Shown: piece after piece, positions 1 through 11,076 of the stretch
Layout of the letters: every line of letters begins with the position of its first letter
Position numbering within the stretch: the stretch's first letter is position 1
Source of the DNA: Clavulina sp. PMI_390
Taxonomy: Eukaryota; Basidiomycota; Agaricomycetes; Cantharellales; Hydnaceae
Assembly: GCA_015039315.1 (NCBI GenBank)
Contig: WIDE01000117.1
Coordinates: 55,673-76,431 of the forward strand
Length of the DNA: 20,759 nt
Direction: 5' to 3'
Made by a program: the position numbers and the translations under genes
The notes under the pieces: generated by a model
Told to the model about the DNA's origin: nothing
Database searches by the model: none
What the model saw: only the letters and a program-made list of their open reading frames with translations

Positions 1-3000
1 TGTAGTGTTGCAAGATGTCGAACCATAGCACCAGGGGGATTTGTCAGCCGGAATAGCTCAGGACCCTTAACAGGTAGTCTGGATTAGTGGAAAAAGCTCT
101 TAATTATGAGGGCCACCCACACCTTTTGCTCATAGGTAACAAGGACGCTGTTGTCGTTAGCCGAAAGCGTTAGGTGTTTTGCAGAGCGCAGCATAGGGAT
201 TTGACTAATTGTGCAAGTTAGTAGCAGCTAGTAGATGAGCAAGGCTGGCTCATACTCTTCAACAATCCGAGTGGTGAGGTTATATACTGTCCAGAAAATG
301 AGTGAGCCTCGATAGACGTAGGCTCATAGTGGGCATAATGAACACACCGATGAGCCGTTTTTCTGGTGTTAGCTTCGATGGCGTAAGACCGTTCGTTGTA
401 AACTCCAGATTAGCAATAGCGACAACTCTGCGGTCTTGATCAAAATCTGCTCTTCTGACATACGCAAGTGAGCTAGAGATTCACCTGCTGCCGTCGCGCG
501 TTACCGCGATGTCCTGAATTCGGAGTCGTGGGAGAGTATGGGACGATATCACAGCTCCATTCACACTCTATCAAGTCAAGTGAGAGGGATCATCCAATAG
601 CTAGCAAGTGCAATGTACTGACGATCTGCACCAGCTTTGAACCTTCTACAGCAAGGATGGATTTGCCACTTGGGAGCCATCGGATTGACCTTATCTCTGC
701 AGCTCGCTCAATCGTATGCGCCTCGGCTTCAATAGCCTAGAACATGAACAGTATCGATAAGTGAGAATCCCATTCGGCTTAGGCGAAAGACCTACCTTGA
801 CATCCCAAAGCACGATCATCCGCTTCATTCTTCCCACAATCATTCTTCCGTCAGGAGACCAGAAAACTTGCCTAACTGCGCCAGCTGGGTGGACAAGTGT
901 CTTGTAAACTATCGTATTTATTCCTTCCACGCGCCACAGTAGCACATGAGTGTCCCATCCGCACGACGCCAGCGACTTGCCATCAGGGCTAAAAGCCACA
1001 TGCAAGACTGGTGATGAGTGTTTGTAGATTGGCTCGGATGGTAAGAGGCGACTGAGAGCGGCGGTTGCTGCGACCACTGGTAGTTTGCGCCTGGGTGCGA
1101 CGAATGGAGATTCTTGCTCAGAGGCAGTGTGGACCGAAATGCTGGGGATATCAGGCCTTCTGGTCGTTGTTGGCTGTGGGCTAACTACGGGAGGGCGAAG
1201 GGATATATCATCCTCCGCTGCGCGCGAGGCCGTGGTGCTTGTAGATCGCTTGTTGGTACGAGGGGATGGGAAAGCCTCGAGGTCAGTCGAGTCAATCACT
1301 GTGGTGCTTGGGGCGTGGTGCGGCTGTGAGAGGCGCAGAAGCCGAGACATGGCGGATCTTAATTTACGAGACCACAGTCCAGCGCGCCGAAGCCATGCGA
1401 TTTCCAAAGGCCATACGTAGGTGATAAACCATCTCGTGCCCTTTGATCGAATGAAAGCCCACCGCTCGCCTGCCAGCCAGAATAGCACTGCGATAAGGGA
1501 AGCGAGGGTTGCAGCTGTGCAGCTAGCGACAAAGATGGGAATAATCGTCTGTGCGAACGCGGAGAACGAAAAGCAAACGAGACCCGCCGAGAAAGCGACG
1601 ACTGAGCCGACGAGGAAGTATAGTGGCGCCTGTGTTATCACCTGTGAAAATCCTCATGAGAATCGATTCTCAGCAGAGTTTGGTGCATGTGGTGCACATA
1701 AACTTACCATAAAGCCCCACCAGGGGACTTGTGAACGAGGGGATCGAAATTTATTTGCACTCCAGTAATACGCCAGTTGTGCATTGATGGCACTTGCAAT
1801 TGAGAATACGAGTGAAAGGATCCACAATAGATTAACGCTCTGCTGCAACGCGGTCTGCGCATCGGCATATGTGAACTGAATGGTTGTGGCAGTGACACCG
1901 CTCAGCAGTGTTGAGACAGTACTAAGGTTGAGATAGGCTTTGCCTGCCTGCTGTTGAGCAAACCTAGCATAGATATCATCAGATTCGAAGTGCGTTCATA
2001 CTCAGGGGGGTCCGCTTACCGAATGGTGGGGACTCCAACCTCGATGAACGAGGAAAGTGCCCCCGAAAACGTAAGAACATGAGTGCCAAGAGGCTCTGTG
2101 ATGTCGTGAATGTATTTGGAAAGTTCTCTGGACTTGATTTTCTCTAAGGGCAGCCGTGGTCAGGGCAAGGGGAATCTTGGGCGTGACGCTCTTTGAAGGT
2201 GATATATTCAGTTACCTTGGAACTCATCGAGCGATGATGCCCAGAACCGAATGTCCACGACAAAGGCGGTAACGCAAGTATTGATACCTTCTTCTGCAAA
2301 TTCGGATATCTGATTGATTCTCTACACTGGGCGTCAAGATCAAGCAGGCTAGAGACTAGGCTGACAAACGTACATCAAGGAACCTCTCCAGATCATAGGC
2401 GAGGAGCTCCAGCGCGTTCGACATTGCACTAGGGCCACTATAGGACACTTGCGCATCGGGTGCCTCAACACCATGATGTGGCCGGTGATGCAGGTCGTCT
2501 CCAGAATGCACCAGAGCGGGGAACGCAACCCCCGAATGCGTGCGGAATGCTACAAGGACGCTCTTGAAGCGATCTCGAAGCGTCACAGCGGCAATATACA
2601 AACCAACTGACGAGCCCAGATGTCGCACAGAGTTGTGGAAAGCTAAAAGCTTATAATCAAGGGCTTCAAGCCGACTGCAGGGACAGGTCAGTAGTCGTCG
2701 CAACTTTCCAAGCATGTAGTATAAGATCGCCTCTTACGTCTCGAATAATTCAAACAATTCCACTCCAGCCCGTTGATCCTCATCGTGGTAGGCTACGTGG
2801 GGAGTTAAATGGGAAGACATAGCATATTAAGACACATTGATAATGCACCTTTGTACCGCTCTTCGGGAGGGTTTGGGGGACGGGCCTTTGTTGGTGACCC
2901 GTTCGGTGAGTCTTCATCATCATCGTTGTTTCCTTCGTCAAGGCTAGCGAGTTCGTCAATTAACGAAAGTACGGTGGCCGCCCGTCTGGTACGCTGACGT

Positions 3001-3428
3001 CGTAGGTCTGGCCTAATGGCAATCTGTTAGTCGGTGGATCGGTTGAATAAACAAAACGCACATGCCGAGAGAAGCCACGGCCCAGAATGGGTTTAGGCGA
3101 ACTTTGAGCCTCGCGGTAGTTCACGAGGTCATCGATGATTGCGCTCAAGCCAGGCGCGCGCTGGAGAAGAGGTGATCGTTGTAGTGGGAAGGGGAATGCA
3201 GTTAATCTATGCACAACTCATCAGCCAGGGAACATGTTGGATGATGAAACTTAAGAACCTCGTGTCATCAAGCAGCGCAGCAGGGGGTTCACGTTGTCGG
3301 AATGCTTCAGTCGCAGCGGGGAGGTTGAGTAGTTCGTCCTGTCGTGATAGGGTGGATCGAGAAGAACGTGAGGATATTCCAGGGGTGGGAACACCTGACT
3401 GGGGCGTGACGGGAGAATTCAGGGACAT
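1..3428 (-). CDS. membrane-anchored WD40 repeat protein, 3' end missing
   Basis: Role unknown; probably a scaffold tethered to a membrane. Fifteen exons keep phase from ATG 3428-3426: 3428-3234, 3160-3062, 3023-2849, 2792-2738, 2674-2370, 2293-2216, 2143-2020, 1963-1708, 1641-796, 736-623, 567-485, 454-348, 286-256, 204-123, 65-1. This gives 871 residues, then the window ends. Residues 1-60 are Ser/Pro-rich. About 115-345 is a helical region with an acidic stretch (GNNDDDEDS). Hydrophobic segments lie near 389-408, 436-455 and 462-487, followed by a basic, then Ser/Thr/Pro-rich linker. WD40 blades start near 636 (HVAFSPDGKSLASCGWD) and 679 (VFWSPDGR...VLWDVK), with weaker blades after. I recall this layout from Agaricomycete proteins annotated only as WD40-repeat. 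Weak joins: donor GTTTGT at 2369, donor GTTCCC at 3233, and the 30-nt and 38-nt introns at 455-484 and 3024-3061. It is divergent from the helicase gene. Confidence 0.82.
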
Positions 3429-3842
3429 TGTTGGATCCAGCCCAATGGTAGGAGGTAGGAGATAGGAAGCTGTATGGATGGGTGACCCTTAGACGTCAGA
3501 TATAATGTCAAAACCATGTGCGAAAGCCTCGAGGACTTGCAGTCGTGCTCCATCAATGAGGAAACCAACGGCTCTGGAGAGTGGAGTGATGTTGGAGAAA
3601 GGCACGAGTATTCAGCGTGGGATGTGTCAAATTAACCTCAACAATGTCAGTTTCTTTACTCCTGCTGTGAGGTGGCTGACAAGCTGGACACTAGGATGCG
3701 ACAAGATCTATTGAGAAGTAATATATATGAAAACCCTGTAGCGGCAGCAGTCGACGTTAAGTGGGAATTGAGCGGGGCGAGGTGAAGGTGAGGCAGTGGC
3801 TGTGACAGCGCGATATGTACAATTGTTTGGCAGCCGAATTTC
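3429..3842. promoter_or_regulatory. shared divergent promoter region
   Basis: The 414 bp between the ATGs of the WD40 gene and the helicase gene must hold both promoters and 5' leaders. No strong consensus TATA box is placed for either gene; an AT-rich run (aatatatatgaaa) lies at 3720-3732. The minus strand of 3601-3840 has no ATG at all, which supports a WD40 start near 3428 rather than further upstream. On the minus strand 3496-3600 is open in one frame and reads like protein, but has no start codon (see findings). Confidence 0.55.
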
Positions 3843-6342
3843 ATGTTTCGCGCGCGTCGCAATGTCGCTGCTTTCTTGAGCGGATTCCGCAGATATGCAA
3901 GTACTACACCAGCTATAACTCTTCGACCATATCAAGAGGCATGCATCAACTCGTGCCTGGAGGCCCTTGGAGCAGGGCATTCGCGCATTGGCGTTAGCTC
4001 TCCAACTGGATCTGGGAAAACTACTGTGAGGGGATAATAGACCATGAATGTACAATGCATTGACTCTGACATCATGTCTAGATGTTTGTTTCTTTGATAG
4101 AAAGGCTCGGACCGCGAAACGGGAATGACGACGCGAGCCGGAGCCTGATCATCGTCAACAGCGTTGAGCTCGTTCGACAAACTGCAGAAAGCGTGCGAAG
4201 GCTGTTCCCGCAGTTGACAGTCGAGATTGAGCAAGGGTCCAAAAATAACGCATCTGGATTTGCTGACGTCACTGTGGCGACCTATCAGACGCTCTTGCAA
4301 CCGCATAGGTTGGAGAAGTTCCGCCCAGAGCACTTGAAAGCAATCATTGTGGATGAAGCTCATCATGCTGCCGCCCCTTCGTGCGTATTGATAACCCAAC
4401 AGGCATCAGGCATGTCCTAACTGAAGTTTACTCTCCTGACAGGTATCGCAAAATCCTGTCACATTTTGACCCAGTCATCGTCGCAGACGACCGTTCGGCT
4501 GGTCCATCCACTCCTCCTACGTCTAGCGGTATACCCATTGTTGGGTTCTCTGCTACGTTCAGCCGGCACGATGGTCTTGCACTCGGATCAGTGTTTGAGC
4601 GTATCGTTTACCACCGTGACTTCACGGAGATGATTGATGAGAAATGGTGAGTCAACTGTACGAGCTCTGCCACAGAAGATTTGGCTGCTAAAAGTTCACC
4701 AGGCTCTCCCCTGTCCGATTCACTGCGGTGAAAGCCGAAATTGATCTCTCAGGTGTAACTGTGAACTCGCGGTCAGGCGACTTCAACGCTTCATCCCTCG
4801 CACATGTTATCAACACGGATTCTGTGAACAAATTAGTGTTGCAGACGTGGCTGGATAGAGCCGGTAAGGCTGCTTGTTTTTTCACAACGTATCCTGTTGC
4901 TGAACCTCCATTCCAGCTCCAACTCGGAAGTCGACACTGATTTTCTGCGTCAATATTGCCCATGTCGTCCAGCTCACCAACCTATTCAGGCAAGCTGGGG
5001 TTGACGCCCGCTATCTCCATGCTAAGACACCTGCTCACGAACGCAAGACCTTGCTGGATGACTTCCGTGGTGGTAAAATTCCTGTGCTTGTTAATTGCGG
5101 TACGTATACGCTCCTTTTCAGCTATCCGAGTGATATAATCCTAATTTTCCCTTTTTGCTAGCAATATTGACCGAGGGAGCTGATATCCCTAACGTTGACT
5201 GTGTCCTTGTTGCACGTCCGACCAGGTCTCGTAACATCTTTACCCAAATGGTGAGTACAGCAGCTCATTCATTTTACAAATTAAGCATCTAATATCCCTT
5301 GCAGATAGGAAGGGGTATGCGGCTCTCACCGAACACTGGGAAAGTAGACTGCCACATCATTGATTTCGTTGACGCCTTGCACCGGGTGGACGGTGTGATC
5401 AGCGCGCCTACATTGTTTGGACTAGATCCCACTGCTGATATCCAAGGTAAGAAATGTCTTCGTGGCTTTGTCAACATTTCTCTCAACAATGATCTGCATC
5501 AGACAAGAGCCTCGAGGAACTGCGAGCAGAATCGCCTGCCCTTGCCGATACAGTACCGACCAGCAGCGCTGTCAAGGTAGCATTAAGCACCCCAACCCCC
5601 AAATCTGTTACATACGAGGATTACGAAAATCCTTGGTCATTGGCCAACGATGCTTCGGGGTTTCCTAATTTGCACAAATTCAGCTCCCTCGCTTGGGTGT
5701 GCGCGAGAAAAGACGTCTATGTCTTGGAGTGCCTGGCGTTTGGTTATATCAAGATCGAACCTTTTGCTTCGCAACAAGTGGGAGATCCTCCTTTCGTCGC
5801 TTACTATTATTCGACGCGATCTGGGGAAAAATCCATCCGGCTGAAGCGGAAAATTCTTACCGCGGACTCGATTAGGAATGCTATTATGGGTTGCGACAAA
5901 TTTACTTCGAAAATCATGCCAGGACCCTCGGCGATCGGGTGAGTGCTTATTCCCTCGCTCTTCCATCCCATCGTTCGTTCTCACGAACTCGTGGATTGAT
6001 AGGTTGCTCCGTACGGCGAAGTGGCGCAAAGAACCCGCGTCTGACAACCAGAAGCTCCTAATTAAACGACATCTCCGACTGGGATCGACGGATTCGCCCG
6101 GCAAGGCCAAGTCCGCTATGGAGGTCATGGCTACAGGGGCCCATCAACAAGCCGAAAAGCCTATTTCGTTCGACACTTTGACCAAAGGGCAGGCAGCGAA
6201 CATTCTCAGCCGGGTCTTTCATGGTGCACTGAGATACTATGGTGCTCGTGCCAGAACGATCAGGAAGACGGAAGATCTGGCAACCCGCAAGCGTCTGAGA
6301 GAAGAGCGACAAGTCGTTCGCGTTGGGCCTCTTCGTGCATAG
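3843..6342 (+). CDS. IRC3: mitochondrial DEAD/DEAH-type DNA helicase, Irc3 family
   Basis: Superfamily 2 ATP-dependent helicase. In yeast, Irc3 is a mitochondrial double-stranded DNA helicase needed for mtDNA stability; the same role here is inferred. Nine exons join in phase: 3843-4025, 4082-4380, 4443-4646, 4703-4863, 4917-5099, 5162-5250, 5305-5446, 5503-5938, 6003-6342; 2037 nt, 678 residues. The N-terminus is Arg-rich with no acidic residue and ends RRYAS, a typical matrix presequence with cleavage context. Motifs: LRPYQ 27-31, Walker A PTGSGKT 54-60, DEAH 152-155, SAT 197-199, motif [12 protein letters not shown] starting at 372 with Arg376 and Arg379. The C-terminal part (about 400-678), with [20 protein letters not shown] and [10 protein letters not shown], fits the Irc3-specific extension. 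All introns are 53-64 nt. The start was chosen because it gives the presequence and opens the frame into LRPYQ. Nothing is broken. Confidence 0.93.
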
Positions 6343-7620
6343 CGGTACTTGTAGGCCTTTCCATCCAATTCTTTCTTGGCTCATCCTGCAACACCGTTCC
6401 TTCGCTGCGAGCTATCCTTGGAACACATCCATGACCTTGACCACGAACCTGCCCCTCCGAACCTGGCCGACGCAGATCTCACTCTCACTCCACTTGCCCG
6501 CTCCAACCTCACGATTAAATCTAGACGACAGCGATCGCTCCACTCAGGGCTAGCCATTTGTCGTACTAGGTCCGTCCCTGAGATCTACGGGACATGAAGT
6601 ACTGGAATTCCCACTCCACAACAAGCTCCACTTCAACAGAAACATGGGCGAGCTGGCGGCTAATCAATATTGCGAGCTCAAGTTTCCATAACATTGGGAT
6701 GCGGAAAATACCTCGTTTTTAGCATGTATCGTCACAATGATGGGACGGAGAATTCCCATCTGTAACGCACGAGGGTGTCTAAATAGTACATGTACCCCGT
6801 TGTTGGTCTATCATACATGTTCCGAACGGCCAGTACGTACGTTTCTTTCCGATCGGCCTCGGTTATGGTGTTCTTGACGACGACCCAGAAACTCAATCAC
6901 CCCCGTTCGTACATGATCTCCCAACAATATTAATATTCTGAATTCGGAAGCGGATGTATTCGGTGGCGACATGTTGCAAGTGTGAACTTTTTTGTAATGC
7001 TATGACTTCATCTGCGCTACTAGTTTTAGGGAAACACATGAACTTGAACTGGCACTGAGGCTGTGGGAGAGCATCGGCTACGGAGAAAAATGCACCGCGG
7101 TCGACCGCACTCCACAATACAAGTTCCTCAACCTTGGAGTTGCCTGCGCCCCGAACGCACCGCGCGAATGATTAGGTATTCACTTAGAGTACTATTGGAC
7201 GAATATCGATGTGTCTACAGTTCAATATCGATTACTAGAATAGGATATGAAAGGGCATGATGTCTGGGCCCATTTTGATAAAGAATGACACGGCAGAAGA
7301 ACCAGGCCGAAAAAAACTACAATAAAGTTGAGCTGGCTCAACCGCCACCGAAAAAAAATTGTGGGCGAAGATGTGAAGAACGTCCAGCTAATTATAGCGG
7401 AGTAGTAAGGAGTGTTGAATGGGTAAAATAGAAGGCTCGTTTATATCCTTCGGTCTGAATTCTGAGAAGTATAGGTGGGGCGCGAAGTCCTTGCGTTCTC
7501 GTCCCAACCCTGTGGTTTTCCATATGCTGCGGAGAACGGGTGGAATGAAGGCTAGCAGAGAGTTATGCGATCGCAAAATCAGAGGACATCGTCATAAAAT
7601 AATACATGATAGCAAGTAAA
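6343..7620. other. intergenic region between convergent genes
   Basis: This 1.28-kb stretch lies between the stop codons of the helicase (plus) and the DUF6534 gene (minus), so it holds both 3' UTRs. Open frames exist at 6376-6597 (plus) and 6893-7117 (minus), but neither resembles a known protein or splices into a neighbour. The only structure I see is a small dyad flanked by A-tracts at 7307-7358, listed separately. Confidence 0.6.
7307..7358. repeat. 16-bp dyad between two CCGAAAAAAA tracts
   Basis: The dyad gttgagc-tg-gctcaac (7327-7342) is perfect over 7 bp per arm. It sits directly after aataaa (7321-7326) and is bracketed by ccgaaaaaaa (7307-7316) and ccgaaaaaaaa (7348-7358). The place, between two converging genes, would suit a 3' processing signal. 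That is inference from position only. Confidence 0.4.
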
Positions 7621-9806
7621 TCATACCGGACTAGACTGCTCTCCGTATTCATCGTTTTCCTCAACGAATTGCTCAGTTTTGACTTCGAAACGCACATTTG
7701 GCTCCGCACTCTGACGCTACAATGAAAACTTGATCAGCGGCTGACACAGAAGGGTGGATCTCAAGACTAAGCAGAAACCAACCTTGTTAGCAGGAGTGGT
7801 CGCTGTAGTGGTGGTGTATTGGTATGCTCCAGCCCTTGAACCGGTCATAGTCGTGAAGGTGTTCAGGTGAATTGAGCTTGGGGGCTGTCCACGAGTGCCT
7901 CCAGCGCTGTCTGCGGTTCTAATCCGAGGGGTAACTTTCTCTGATCGGCGTCGATTTAAGCTATCGATTGAAGAGGATGAGAGACATCATAGAGCGGTTG
8001 GTGACGGAGTGACGCACAATCCCATCGCAGTGTTGCTGTACAGCTTGGCCAACACTAGAAACATAGATGTTATCAAAATCTACCGCATTGTTGGGAGGTG
8101 TTGGGTTGTACGCACTGATGTTGAGGGACAAATGTACCAGAGTATTGGGGAGTTTGATGAACTGTTGATGTGTGAGCTATACGGTAGGTGAAGCGTTGAA
8201 AGAAATGACGCACTGTAACCGCATCAGCGATAGCGAAGCCTCTGGAAAAGGATATGAGATGATGGATGTGGGTCTCGCTGATATGTACTTACGCAGGAAT
8301 CATTCCCGTGTTCACTGTCCACACCGTCAGGGTTGTGAGCAGCTTGTCCGTTCTACAGGAGCGTTTCACGTCAGCACAAACCCATGATACATCAGATGAG
8401 AGGGAACATACGCCTTGAATCCACTCCTCGAGTTCCACAGCTGGTATGCGATCGAAATAGCGATGAGCACATCACAGACGGCACAAACGATAAGCCAGCC
8501 TGTCACGAGCCACTATTGGGGTCGTGAGTATGCAGTCATTGGAAAGTTAACCGTATGGTAGCGTACCGTGTAGTTATGGAACTCCACAAGGAAGTGCAGT
8601 GTGTGGCTGATAGGGTCGTCAGGTAAACTGGTCAACTTCTGCCTCAGAAGGAGACTTACATGATAATTCCACAAGCTTTAAATAAGAAATGATTAGTGAA
8701 AGGTACCACAGATTTGGCGTAGATTATGAACTCACCCATTCCCATTCCTGTGAAGCACGAGGTTAACAAATATGTGAGTTAACACCGCCTTATTCTCCTA
8801 CGCCGAATAACCTCACCGAATGCTACGAGCGCGAGAAGAACCTAGATCCCTACACATGAGCGGATGGATACGTAAACGGAGAAAGTGGGCACTTACAATG
8901 AGCGCCACCATTGGCCACCATGCCGGGTTCACTGAGGATAGACGATCAGATATAATTCGAAATGGAGAGAGTGTGTGACCAACAAATGTAGAGGCGGCGA
9001 GCGAAATAACTAGTGAAGGAGGTCAGACGAGGAAGTTTGGTCACTCGGAAACGATGCTCACAGTTGGACAGCAAGGGCTGGAATGGGCTGTAAGAGAATT
9101 GTAAGACCTCGTAGAAGGGAGAAAATTCATTATTCCATACCTCCAAGGTGACAGTAGTCTGGATGAACGGAGAATTAATCACCCCATCAGCAACAGATAG
9201 ACTTCATTCCAGCAAGTAGGAGGGTAACTCACGCCCAGCGCACTGGATACGGAAAGGAAAATACAGGTGAGGATCATGTTATGAAGATGGTGAAATATTC
9301 ACGTACGCATCATTGATAGCAAGATAGGTAGGGTCGAGGAAGTGGCGAACCTACCCGTCGAGAACACCACCGGAAAATTGAGTTGATGAACAGAGGTCAC
9401 AGAAAGAAAATACACACCAGATAATTGTACATGGCCCACGTTCCCGCTATTTGATGTGCTGCATCAACAACCCTTCATTGTCGCAAGTCGCGTCAGTTGG
9501 TCGGCTGTGGAGCTGGGAGCAGAGTGTAGGGAAATTCACCAAAGGAGCAAAACGAGCCGCCTGACCCATACTGGGTCATTCGGGAAGCGAGTCCAATAAG
9601 AATGTGCCTGCACCGTCAACTGTTGAATAGTCAGACTGCCATTCTAACGAGAGCCAGTGACCGAAGCCCTCACAATACCGAATAGACTGGCGGATTGGCA
9701 AAACAGATTAGACTCGACAGCGTGGACGGAGCAGCAGAGAATCATACATGGATGAAAGAATGACTGAGATGAGAACAGAGCCCATCAACCCATCGAGGAG
9801 CGACAT
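7621..9806 (-). CDS. DUF6534 seven-helix membrane protein, 21 exons
   Basis: Integral membrane protein of unknown function from a family greatly expanded in Agaricomycetes. Exons in transcription order: 9806-9748, 9686-9674, 9619-9540, 9472-9418, 9350-9307, 9242-9233, 9158-9141, 9087-9062, 9009-8984, 8931-8897, 8841-8817, 8747-8736, 8675-8660, 8627-8567, 8512-8412, 8352-8293, 8241-8214, 8161-8116, 8054-8018, 7960-7783, 7716-7621. They total 1026 nt (341 residues) with phase kept at all 20 joins. Hydrophobic segments lie near 9-28, 45-65, 85-103, 115-141, 160-182, 197-222 and 228-246. Family-type motifs are LFGILTVQAHSYW (21-33), YFARRLYIL (103-111) and, in the DUF6534 part (about 165-255), CDVLIAIS, SGFKATDKLL, VNTG and KLYSNTAMGFLNRR. 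A Ser/Thr-rich then acidic tail follows. Length fits the family. Most donors are consensus; GTTGGT at 8983 and 7782 and the 32-nt intron 8628-8659 are the weakest points. Confidence 0.88.
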
Positions 9807-10964
9807 GATGGCAAAAAGCACGAGCAATGCGGCGGGGAAAGAAACGAGAGTAGTAGGTTGGGGCGAGGATTATAAGAAAGCGTAGCGAGATGATCGGGCT
9901 GAATTACATTCATTTGAAACAAATTAGACTCGGCAGTACTGACACTGGGCTCGTGGCGGCGCGACGATAGCAACGCGTGAACGTTATAATCAATGTTTTT
10001 TGATGTTACGAAACCCTGGATTTCTAGAACGGTGGAGCTACTTTTCCCGAGTCAGGCAGGCTAGCAAAAGCCTCCTTGGGCGAGTGGTGGCGTTTGTGGC
10101 GCAGGGTGTTGCCCACAGGTGAGACTGACACCCAAGCTTCCATAGCGCTCTAAGCGTGGCACAAATTGACGATGTGGCCGTGACCATTGGTGACTCCGGA
10201 CATGCCCGCCTCCCCGCCACATCGGCGTATCCTCTTTGGCTCCTTATCGATGCCCAGCCACAAGACATGGACTAGCCAATGGCTGGACGCAGGCAGCAGC
10301 AGGAAATGATGAGAAAAAAAAACGCATCCGATAAGCCCATTTGAGCGAGCGAAAATGTTATTTTCATTACACCCGCTTAACTGGCAAATCTTTATTAAAC
10401 GAGAAGAACGATGGACGTCGGCCGTTCTGTGGCAGCGGAAGTCCCCGTGGCGACAACAACGTCACAGGGAAGCCCCCCAGAAAATTGCGTGGAGATGATG
10501 CGACGTCGACGCACGCCCAACTCATCTCACGTAAGCGGAAGGCCGTCCGTTGACCAACCTGCGAAACCTGCACTTTTGCGCACTGTGGAGCGCAAAATGT
10601 GCCTGATTAATCCCCCTTGAATAATGAGGATTTCTGCTGTTACAAAGCAGTGAAAGCCCAAGCGCGATTTTCAAGCGGAGATCAGAAAGCTCACGATATT
10701 CATATTTTGACGAGCTACACCGTCCCCAAACTTGGAGTAAAATCGGCCCGGCCATATCACCCACTGCATGCCGGTCACACGGGCATTCCGATATTCGAGG
10801 CCGCTGGGTGTTTATTCGATGATGCTTCTTCGGCGTTTGAAACACTCTGCTCCAAGGGCTCGACAACGGTCACCGTGATCATCGTGGACAAACCGATAAT
10901 AATAGAACGGGATCTGTAGCATTATACTCTCACTCCACACCGCCGTGCTCTATTTCCATTAAGC

Positions 10965-11076
10965 GGGGAAATCACTCTCACAGTCTAAACGATCCTATTG
11001 CTTTTTCTCTATCTCCACTGGGGGAAATCACTCTCACAGTCTAAACGATCCTATTGCTTTTTCTCTATCTCCACTG
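10965..11076. repeat. exact tandem duplication, 2 x 56 bp
   Basis: Bases 10965-11020 and 11021-11076 are identical by eye. Each copy begins ggggaaatcactctcacag and ends ctctatctccactg. Just before the first copy, 10948-10964 (ctctatttccattaagc) looks like a diverged end of the same unit. Perfect identity points to a recent event or to a sequencing/assembly artefact. Confidence 0.95.

Noticed and set aside
1085..1420. Plus-strand open frame inside the WD40 gene
   Set aside because: It is opposite the large coding exon of the WD40 gene, whose frame has clear WD40 and membrane features.
2801..2820. ATG at 2820 as start of the WD40 gene
   Set aside because: It lies inside the 56-nt intron 2793-2848. 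Splicing there links two well-matched exons in phase, and exons continue upstream to 3428.
3505..3714. Plus-strand open frame in the shared promoter
   Set aside because: No motif, and it lies between two well-supported divergent starts.
10617..10919. 100-codon plus-strand open frame
   Set aside because: No recognised motif and no promoter-like sequence before it.
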